From NCBI GenBank assembly GCA_030323885.1, contig CM059186.1, forward strand, positions 174,165,047-174,229,046: 64,000 nucleotides of DNA. The letters run 5' to 3'. Below the pieces are notes generated by a model. That model was given only the letters and a program-made list of their open reading frames with translations, did no database searches and had not been told where the DNA came from. Below are positions 36,801 through 48,400 of this stretch, in pieces. The translations under genes were made by a program, and so were the position numbers. Each line of letters starts with the position of its first letter. Within the stretch, counting starts at the first letter, position 1. This DNA is from Branchipolynoe longqiensis (taxonomy: Eukaryota; Annelida; Polychaeta; Phyllodocida; Polynoidae).

Positions 36801-39800
36801 AGCCTTCTGTATGTAATCCAATATGGCCACCGAAAGTTGTCTTGTGACGTCATTACACCCCCTCTATAGGATTAGCATGCTTCGGGAATCGTGGGAAAAT
36901 GTCAGAAGTCAGGTTTAAACTGTCCTTGCTGTGACTGTATTATCGCCAATCTTGTTTGGTTTTTATGTATGGCCATATCCTGTTTTGGATTGTGGTTATT
37001 TCCAGGTGGGCCAAGGACATTTCTATACGGTCACGATACACCAAAAACCAGGTCAGGCAAAGTAAACCGGAAGCACGATGAGTTCTTATAGAAATATTCC
37101 ATGGCACATGCACTGCTACCTACATTAGTTCTTGCCATTGACACCAGAGGGCAGGTTTATGTTGGAAAGCCTCTGCGACAAAGCAGGCTACGATTACTAT
37201 CCACAACATTAATTCAACCACTGACATCAGACATGATTAGTGAGTGGATTAGTTTGGTTTGTGAGTTTTATATCCTGCCAACTTGTGACAGTGTACTCAT
37301 GATGACTTTATAGTGCTGCCCCACTCAGAGACAGGCCACCAGCATCATGACCCGATTTCACACTCAGTCACATTATCCTGATACTGACGTAACCAGTCCT
37401 TGCCATATCCTATTAATACTGAGCGCCAGTGTTGTTTTTGGCTTATTTAACGACAATAAGTATAAATTTTGTAATTCATTGTTTTGACTCAACCGGGAAT
37501 TGAATTCCCGACCTTGCGCACAGGAAGCCTGCACTCTACCGATTCGGCCACCTCATCTGGTTAGAGTGGGCTGATGGTGGAAAAAATGAAAAAACAAGGG
37601 AGATAGGAAAGGAGGCAATGGTGGACTAGTGACACGGTGAAGGTGGGACTGATGGTCTCACCTCAAGCGCTTTGACGAAGCTAGCGTAGCGCTCCTTCAA
37701 TTGAGCCTCGAAGTACCAAAACAGCAGCCGGCGGTCACGGCTGTCCTTATTGCCCGATGCAAGCTCGTCGACGAGGGCCAATGGGTGCTGAGGATTAACA
37801 AGTCAGCCATGTATTCAGGGGTCATATGCTTGAAGGAAGTCAAAATTCAAGGGGGTTTCAAGCATTTTCCGGGTTAACTTTATACCAAAATCCCGAACTA
37901 AAAGTAACAAACTTTCTTTTCCAAAATGGCGATGTTATCGCTTCAATCTCTGTTTATGCCATTTTTCTGATAAATATATTAAATTTATTATTATAATCTA
38001 GTATTAAATTGAATATTATAATCTAGTATCATAATACACAATATTCACAACGCATGCGACATCTGACGGCGAACACTACGGTTGTGGGACTTTGCCACAG
38101 CGCATATAAAAGCTATGGAAATTACTAACCTTCAAATGCACATATGTCAGTCAAATTTGGGGATATTTTGAAAATTCCAAGAGTATATTGCTTTTGGGTC
38201 ATTGGAGCTTCCAAGAAAAATTCATGTTTGGACCCTTTTGACAATTTTCGCAGGGTACCAAACTAGTCAGTCACTATTAATACGCAATATTCACAACGCA
38301 TGCGACATCTGATGACGACGGCGAACAGTACGGTTGTGGGATAGTTGCCACAGCGCATGCATGTGAATAATGTGTATTGATTATTATAATCTTTAGTTTG
38401 AAGTAACTTTTCTTTTGAATGGCTAACTTTCGAGATATCTAAAGTGCAAATTAATTTGGACAAGCACGCTCCTATAGTCTTTGTGCAGTAACAGGTTCTA
38501 TTAAATTGATTCAGTATTCCCTTCTATGTGACAACAAATGCTTAATAAGTTCATCGGTCCGTAAGTTAGATGTGCAGAATCAAATCTAGTTTCGTTTTTA
38601 AAATGTTAATGCTTCATCGGACTATGCAGCTTTAAAAATATAATATTAATACAATTAGGCACATATTTAAAGCAACTTTTCATTATTATTGCAATATTCC
38701 ATACTGCCAATGCTGACTGCCAACAGTAAACATTCTCTGACAAAGCTCACCTGGTCAAAGGCCTTTAACTTCCGGTCTGGCAGTAGGTCGGACAGAAACA
38801 ATTCTTTCAATGTATCTGGAAAAAAGCAAGTTTCCACCGTAAAACCATGACACTTGGGGACGACTGAAGTGCATACACATCTGCTGTGAGAAGGCAGTGA
38901 TTTTGTGGTTGGTTGGTTGTTGGAGTTTTACGTCCTGACAACATCATGTCATATCAGGATGGGTACCGACTTGTGGCAGTGCACACTCATGGCTTTATCG
39001 TGCTGCCCCACTAGAAAATCAGGCCGCCACGACCATGACCCGATATCCCACTCAGTCACATTATTCTGACACTGAGCTAACCAGTCCTTACCATATCCTA
39101 TTAATGCAGAGTGCCAGGCTAGGAAGCGACAAGTATCAATTTGATAAGTCATTGGTTTGACTCGGCGAGAACCGAAATCACACACGCGAGGCCTGCGCTC
39201 TATCGATTCTGCCACCGCGCCCGGTTAGCGATTTGGTGTATCTGTAGCTATTTCCGGCGATGAATTTCGATTTTAAATCAGAGATTAAATAGTTTATTTT
39301 AAGGGGAAGTGGGGTATGGGGGGGGGGGGGGTGTTAATATCGAAATTTGTAGCCATGATATCTGGGAAGGATGCACAACAGAGGTGAGTTTTTTGTTGGA
39401 ATAAATTTCAGAACACCCGCAATGCGTAGCTCCCAGAACACCCGCAATGCGCACGGTCAGTACTGCCACTCCGGATTTTATCCCAAAAAAGTATCAAATC
39501 TTTTTGTTAAGTATTAAAATTGTCCATAAAAAAAGAATTAAAAAACTATTGTAGTAGTCTGCACTGACCTCTCAGGCAAGTAACCACATAGACAGGTAGG
39601 CGTGTTGGTAGTGTGGTGATATCAGGGAGCCTAGCTGGTTTAATGGTGAGCACACTGGCCCAGAATGCAAAGAGATGCAATCTCGCTCTAGGCGCAATAT
39701 TACCCATTTTCATCACCCCCATGACAGTATAAATAAGGGTAAACTTACCCCGATTTGCAACCACTTGTTACCTTGCTGATACCCCAGTCACACGAAACCT

Positions 39801-42456
39801 GCGTTCGCTTACGATCAATTCGCGATGTTCATATGTCCTCCTTACATGCTGGTGGCGCGAGGTCGCCGACCTCCCAGCAACCATTTCGGAAATTTTGGTC
39901 GCAAGGAGGATGCAGCTGTTGCACTTGCAACCTTACGACCAGTGCTGTCTGCACCGGGTCACCATTGGTTTGCGACCTGGTGCCGACCAGTCGGCACCAG
40001 TCGCTAACCGCCTGTGACCTGGCGATGCCAACACATGCAATGCCGAGTTCACTGTGTGGTCGCCGCTAGGTCGCGAGCGGACAACAAAAACCAAACCGAC
40101 ACCCAGCTTTCACCCTGACAAAGCAGTCGCCGACTTGTCACCGCCGACCGCATTTTTGAATCAATGTAGCGAGTGGGACACTCGGAGGTTGGCGACCTTT
40201 TGGTCATAAGGAGGCAGACGCTGGCTCTCGTGTGACTGGGGTATAAGCTAACATGTGCTGCTTGTGAACATGCTTTAGGAATGATGTATAGAGTGTTGTG
40301 GCTGTTAAGCCCTCAGTTTTGCACAGTTAAGTGCACGGTCACTTGGTCACCGGCAGCAGAGAGCTCAGCAAAAGTTCTACTCAACAGAAAACACACCACT
40401 CCTGCAGAGACTAGCAAAGCACATGTCTCAATCTCATCAAATTCCTTAATTCTAAGTCTGAAAAGTTTTCAATTACCAGATTGGCAATTTCTTTTGCAGA
40501 AAAAAGTATAAAAAAGAAATTACACCTGAAAACAAAGTATGAAAAAAGTAGCTTTTCCTTGAAAAAAAGTATACTTTCAAAAAAGTACAAAGTGGCGTAC
40601 CTATCGACGCCAGAGCCTCTCGGCGACCCTTCTTCTTTGCCATGGCAACGAGTGTGTCAAGAGCCCCCATGTTGTGAAGAGGGGAGTCCTGCGTGAGGAT
40701 GATCAGCGCCGCGATCTTGTCCTGCAGCGTTCCAGATGTCAGCACTGTGCGCATCCACATGACGTCAGACTTCCGGTGCGACTCCTCCTCTGTGAATGGA
40801 AAAATGAACGGTGTGACTGGAAGCTCATTTAGTTGAATAAAAAAAAAGAGTGTATTCAGAGTCTCGCTGATCCCTCAGGAAAGACCGAAGTGGAGACCCA
40901 GCACATCGGGTCACAGCTACAGCTTACCACTGGCAGGTGCTGAATACACATACACCATGATACAGGAAGTGATATTTTTTTATATCATGTAAAATATTTG
41001 TGAGGACAATTTCACTGCAATCAACAGAAATAATTGTATGGTAATAACCCTACCGGGTTTAGTTGTCAGGAGGAATGGGGTTCTAGGAGCAAAGTGAGGG
41101 GAGTTACAAATGAGAAACACTGCGGCTAGAGTGAGATTGAAACCACCACTTCTACCATTCCGGAGCTAGCGTCCTAATCATTAGTCTGTTTGTTAGTTTG
41201 TTTGTTGTTGTTTTACGACCTAGCAACATCTAAGGTCATATCAGGACGGGTACCGACTTGTGACAGTGCACACTCATGGCGACTTTATAGTGCTGCCCCA
41301 CTGGAAGACAAGGCCGCCAGCACCATGACCTGATATCCCACTCAGACACATTATCCTGACACTGAGCCAACCAGTCCTTGCCATATCCTAATAATGCCGA
41401 GCGCCAGGCTATGAAGCAACAAGTATCAATTTTTAAGTCATTGGTTTGACTCGACCACGGTTAGAACCCACGACCCCATTATCTACCAACACGGGAGATG
41501 GACGCTCTAACTCATTTTTCCATCCCATCTGGTAATCATTAGTCTAGCTGGGCTCCCTGATGCAATCAACTTACCCACACCTACTCGTGATATTTCACCT
41601 GGGGAGGTCAGTGCACCTCACTGAAGTGTCAATAAAATGAATAAATAAAAATACACTGATTCAAGCAAAATCTTAGAGGGTATTATTGCGATGCATGATA
41701 CACCTAGGGGATAAACTAAAAGCCAAAAACTAATGACCACTAACACAATACGGTGAAGGCAGTCAGAGAAGTAACTATAGGTAACCAAACAACTAATTGA
41801 TTGTAGAACAAACACTCACAGAGGGGAGGGAGACGTGGGAGAATGCTTACAAACAGAGAAATAATGCATGCAGTAGATAGCTAGACATCAACTGAAAATG
41901 ACAAAACAACAGGAACCACAGGACTATTACTGTATAGTGTTGAAAATAAGTCACTAGACTTAACCATGATGGGCAACATAAATATCCCCCCCCCCCCCCC
42001 ACAAAGCAGGCGCATGTACAAATGGTTTCTAGAGGCCTACGCACCTTTCTTGTAGAGTGCCACGTCTTCGGTCATGAGGCGTGCTGCAAACTGTTCCAGT
42101 CTCTCCATGTCCTCAGTGGTTCCAGGGTCGAATGTGGCCGGATCATTCGGAAACTGCAAAACAAAAATGAGCAACGAGCCAATGTATATAGGTCACTCTC
42201 CTGAAAACTGGCCAGAAGTGTCACATGGAGAGTTAAAATCTAATATTTGAATTTGTAGCATTTTTTGTGTGCAAATGAAAGCTGGAAATCTCCCCTTTAC
42301 ATCTATGTAAAATATAAATTGATGAGATAATGTTTGTTTGTTGTTTTATGTCCTAGCAACATCTAAGGTCATAGCAGGACGGGTACCGACTTGTGACAGT
42401 GCACACTCATTGCGACGTTATAGTGCTGCCCCGCTGGGAGACCAGGCCGCCAGCTT

Positions 42457-42495
<39 letters not shown>

Positions 42496-45400
42496 GTTTA
42501 TACTGCCTATCATGGATAAGCCTGAATAGGCTTGTTTTCACCATTAGACAGTTTGTCGATAGAAAGCCCGAGCCTACACTTTTACCGACCCAAGGGATTT
42601 TTAACCTCCCACACCACATAGACATGGTATGAGAGCAACTGGCCTTTGATGACGCTGTAAGTTATACACAGCGGTGGAAATCCAAATTGGCAGAGGTGGG
42701 GGCACAGGGAATCGAACCACTGACCTTCAGATTACGAGTCCGACCTAGAAAAAAGTCAGGCACTCTAACCACTCCGCCACAGAGCTTCATGACCTGATAT
42801 CCCACTCAGTCACTTTATCCTGACACTGAGCCAACCAGTCCTTGCCCTCTCCTAATAATGCCGAGCGCCCGGCTAGGAAGCAACAAGTATTAATTTTTAA
42901 GTCATTGGTTTGACTCGACCAGGGTTCGAACCCACGATCCCATGGTCTACCAACACGGGAGACGGACGCTCTAACTCATTCTGCTATCCCGTCTGTTCGA
43001 TGAAATAAAAAATAAAGGTGCAGTCCATGATTAAGCTATGTCATATGGCAGTATAACATCTGTTGTTCAGGCGTAACACACGTTTAGGACACCACACAGT
43101 GTGCTTAATAAAAATCTAAGCAGAATAAAAAAAATTCAGACTGAGAAGCATATTAATCATGGCATAATATACAGAAATATGTAATGCTTATATTGATAAA
43201 AAAAAGTAATTCCCAGCTTCCTTTTGATTTGGGAACTGTTTTGTTTGATATATCAATACAATACAAGATGTTAGTAAGGATCCAACCATGTCCCATATGT
43301 CATGTTACAAATGGCTGACTGTAAAATGGGTTTTTTTGGTACAAAAACACTTCATAACTAAAAAGACCAAAGTTGCATGCGGTTTATTTTATTTCCCTTA
43401 TTTCTTACATCAAATCTGAACATGAATATGAAAAGCATAAGGAAAAAAATAAGTAGGACGGTTTTTTTATTGATGTTTTAAAATCCCATCCCATGCTGAC
43501 CAGTTTTCAGGAGAGTGACCCATATGTATATAATCTATTTAGTAATAGCAGCAACAGCCACAATAAAACCTATGATTATATTCATTCTGAAAACATTGTC
43601 TAGCTAATGGGGAAATATTGAACTCAGAGCAGGATTCGAACCCACAGCCTAGGTAGTGTAATAGTTAATGCACAAAACCTGGAATGACAAGAAATATGGG
43701 TTTGAATCGTGCACTAGGCGCTATATTAACGAATTTTCATCACCCCATCCCAACGACATCAATTTAATAAGTCACTGCTTTGGCAGCAGGGGATCGAACC
43801 TACAACCTCACACTAGCAGTGAGATTCTAGAGTGAATATTTCTAAATACACAGACGGTTACGCACCTCTACATCATACCACTTCCCTCCCTGCTTGGCGG
43901 CCAACAAGTGCTTCCTGGGGCGGTGTGTGCTCAGAAAGTCAAGGACCGCCTTCTTTGGCTTCTTCGGCTTCTTCACGATGACAGTAGTACTTGATATTTC
44001 CGAGTCCTGAATTTTGCTCTTGTCTTTGATGGCTTTTTCTTTCCTCGATATTTTCGAGTCCCGAATTTTGCTCTTGTCTTTTGCGAGTTTTTCTTTGTGC
44101 GATATTTCCAAGTCCCGAATTTTGCTCTTGTTTTTTATGGCTTTTTCTTTCTTCGATATTTCAGAGTCTTGAATTGTGCTATTCTCCTTAGTAGCCTTTT
44201 CTTTCTTCAGCTTTCTTGCTGCCCTACCTTTGGGCTTGTCTTCTTCCTGGCTTAATTCTTGGTCGCTGTCATCCTCGATGTACCCTGGCATCACCGCCAA
44301 CCTGATCTTCTTGGGATTCCGCTCACGTTCCTTCTCCTTCTCCTCTGCTCTGTGAACAGAAAGGTAGAAAATGGAAAGCTAAAACAACAGCAAATCTCTC
44401 TATACTGGCACATGGCTTTGTACTGTTATCCCAGTCACACGAGACTTACGCCCACTTTGTGACTTCTTGCGACAACAAAAAGACTAAATTGGGTGGTCGC
44501 AAAAAGGTCAATCCTTGGTCCTCGGTGGTCGGAAGGAGGTTGCAGGTGTTGCACCAAAAACATTCTTTGCGACCAAAATGGTTGCTCGGAGGTCACCAAT
44601 CATTTTCCTAGGTTGGTGATCAGTCGGCAACGACTGTAGCACTGCTGCAAGTACATGTGACCACTCAGCATCGGTCGGCGATTGATTTGCAATCGATCAC
44701 CAATTTGTCGCAAATCAGTCCCTGACCACTCACCGACAGACTGCCAACCTGTCTTCCCTGTAGTCCCAAGCCGGTCTTTCCCCTGTGTTTTCTTTGTTTT
44801 GGTCACAAGGAGGTTGGGAACCTAGGTGTTGTTTTTCTTATCACAAGAGTTTGCCAGCATAGTGAGACTGGGGAAGAACTATTTCAGGAAACAATGAGAA
44901 CACCCCGGGAATATAATCATTAAAATTATGTTTGTCCCATATTCTTTAACACTAGCAAATGCAGGCAAATAAAAAGTACTGTTGATTGTCCAAATTTGTT
45001 GTAAATTATTTGTTTGTTGGGGTCTTACATCCTGGCAACATCTAAGGTTTAAATTATGTAGATGCCAATGGTAGATGTCTGCATGAGCCATATTTATCGC
45101 TATGTTGAAGATCTAGCCAGGTTACACTTTACATGTGATTGTATTAAAATATTACATACTCAGCTATCTTTTTCTGTCTGCGTAGGTCACCAAGACCGAT
45201 GTCATCCATAAAGCTTCGAATCTGAAGAAGAAAGCACATCATGACATATGATTCAGCAGGGGTCCGAGTGACAAAAATTAAAAAACCTGAAAAACTAGGG
45301 GGTATGGGGACATGTCCCCCCTGGAATGTGTGTAAACCTCTGATTAAAATGGTGAAATCTGGCACCTACTCAGACATATTTTGGCATTCAAATTCAAATT

Positions 45401-48400
45401 CTTTTAAGACTAACAAATAATTAAAAGTAACATTCTCACTCAATCACTCACTGTTAATGAATTACAACGTCAACAGAACAAAGATAACTTAAATTTAAAT
45501 TATCCACAGGAATTTAGTTTTTCGTGGACAGGATCTCCCCCCCCCCCTCCCGGGCTGATTTAGAAACTGAGTTTTCAGTGAAATCAGCAATTTTGCTGAG
45601 AAATGGGTTCCATGTACAGGTAGCTACCATGTAGTAAACCTAGGAACATGATAAAGGGTGTGGTGGATGGGAGATTCTCAGAGATGTAGCGATGGGATTA
45701 AACAAAATTCCAGGTCTAAATGACAAGTAAATGGCGGCAACTGAGCTGCCTGCAGCTGTAGATCCTCACATGGCATAATTTGCTGCAGATAACCCAATAC
45801 CCAGGTAGCTCAAAACCGCATGCAACACCAGCCAACAACGTCATAAAAGGGGAAAAGGCCCAAAAGCTCCATTTAAATAACATTTCCATAACAATCTTTA
45901 CGCATGCGCATACATGTCACTGGTATATTTTGAAACACACAGCTTTATATTTCCGTAGTGAATACTTCTTAGGTAAACAATAGATTTTAAAACTCACGTC
46001 ATCTCTGTTGATGGGTTCAGAGTCAAACTCGACAGCTTTGGGGTCAAAGGATTTCTCCGAATCGTCAATACCCTGGAGCATCTCATAGTCGGCCTGTGGG
46101 AATAAAATAGAAGGGAATATATGCACACATGAATGCCAAGTTGCCAACTAAGACACTTACATACACAAAGTCATATAGTATATCAGAGCATAATAAGCAA
46201 ACAAATGTCACTTGTCCACCGGAGGATTTTCCCTTGTTCACCTGAATTTTCACTTTTCCCATACAAGCTCTTATTTCGAACGCTGCTATATATAATTGCA
46301 ATAGAAATTAGTCTTAATATATACCTGTGATGTTATAAGTTGAGACTTATGCAGTGAAAGAAATAAGCAAACAAAATTCACTTGTCCACCGGACAAGTCT
46401 GGTGTGATTTTCACTTGTCCGTCTGAATTCTCACGTGTCCTGAAAAGCTTTTATTTCGAACACTATATATGATAATTGATATATACAGATCTACATATAT
46501 ACCACCATTTTAGGCTGGCAGTGCCTAACCAAGCCGAACTAAGCCAGCACCATGGCATCAAATAAAAAGATTTGTGTCAAATGACAGCAACATTTAACTC
46601 ACACAAAATTGCTCAAATTACAGGAGACACAGTCCAGTTGTTCTTAGAAACTCTCAAATTTGTGTGCCTTAAACTGGTAAAGCGGCCCCACATGTTATTT
46701 ACATTAGAACATTGTTGGCACAAGACGATGAAATCTACACATTAAAGTGGTGGTTCTCCCTTAAGTACAGGGAGAACACCCCACCCCATTCACAATCGAA
46801 TATGCCTAATATATTGTTAAAACACTTATCTACCATATCACACTACTTTCAGAATTAATTAAATTGTGTAGATGAATCAACTTTAAAAGTTGAATGGAGA
46901 GAACAGTGGCCACCATATTCGTATATAATTTATGACCAAATATGTGTTCATATTATGAACAGAAAATCTAAGCAAAGTTGTGCTTGGAGAGCATTTGTCG
47001 GAGTAGGGTTCCCGTCTCCGTGGGTTATTTAAGGCCCATTTAAGTTTAACAACCTTGTCACAGTGCTGCGGGAGTAACTAGAGAAAGTACTAAGCCTGAA
47101 GGAGTAACTATAGCATAGTCTATACCTAGTGATCTATCAGACTATTTTTGCTAACCAAACTAAACCAACCCACATCTACATCTAGTCACTTCTTGGTTGT
47201 CCACCGGTGGCAACGACGACAGCAACTCATCATTTGTTGTGAACTCATTGATGACTGGTGAGTCCAATTTGTGCTAGGAATATATAGTGGCACGTTGGAC
47301 ATGTGTGTGTAGCTAAAGATGAAGTGTGTGTGTAGTCTGGTAGATGAAGGCGATGATCTTTTCTCTGCTGATGTTTTTGTTCAGCTTGAGATACATGATC
47401 AGTTTCAAACTGTGTTGTGCCTTAATGAATAGAAGCATGCCATGAATTCCTGTCCATGGCCATTATTTTGCAGGTTGAGTTGAGATTACATTTCTTCATT
47501 TCTTTGTATTTAAGGCAGTCCTTGAAACTTTTCTTCTGACCACATTGATTTCTGCATCCTTTTACCAAGTTCACAGTAGAAGAGAGCTTTTGGTATTCTA
47601 TCCTCATCTATGTGGACTACATGGCCAGCCTAACTAAGTTGTGCTCTCATGACCATGCAGTCAATGCTGGCCAATTTTTCCCTCTAATCGCCCTGTCACA
47701 CTATAACGTATCTCGCCGGCGTGCCGCCAACACGCAAAATCACTTTTAATGGTCAAGACTCGTCAAACTTTTCGGAGTCAGCGCAACGTATTGGTAGCGT
47801 GCGGCCGACATTGTGCGAAAAAAAAAGTTTGGCGCGCTGTCCTGATATGACCCTAGATGTAGCTAGGACGTAAAACAACAAAGCATCAGTTTGGCGCAAC
47901 AAGCCTCACACGTGCGGCGTGTACCTAGCGTTTGCATAACGTTATTCCAGCGCATTTAACGTATCTCGACGTGCCCCTAATGTCGCCATAATGTTGGCAC
48001 CCACGCGTTGTCGCACATTGAAAGTTTTGTGCAAGCACAAAACTTTGCCGATTCCCGGACGTTTCGCCAAAAAATGACACACGTCGACGCGCGTTGGCGA
48101 GAAATGTCATAATGTGACAGCACCATAAGACTTCAGTGTCTGACATCTATTCATATTGACGATGAAATTACTCAGTGTCTATCCAAGGCAAGTACTGAAT
48201 TTGGAAGAATACGCACCAAAGTCTGGGATAAACAAGGTCCCAAGCTTCAAACTAAGCTTCAAGTATACCAGGCTGTAGTTCTCACATCATTGACCTTGCT
48301 GACATGTGTCCACCTAGGCGGTCTCCCGAAAATTATGAATATCAGGTGGCAGAATAAGATCCCAGACACTGAAGTCTTAGAGAGTGCAAAAATGGTCAGC

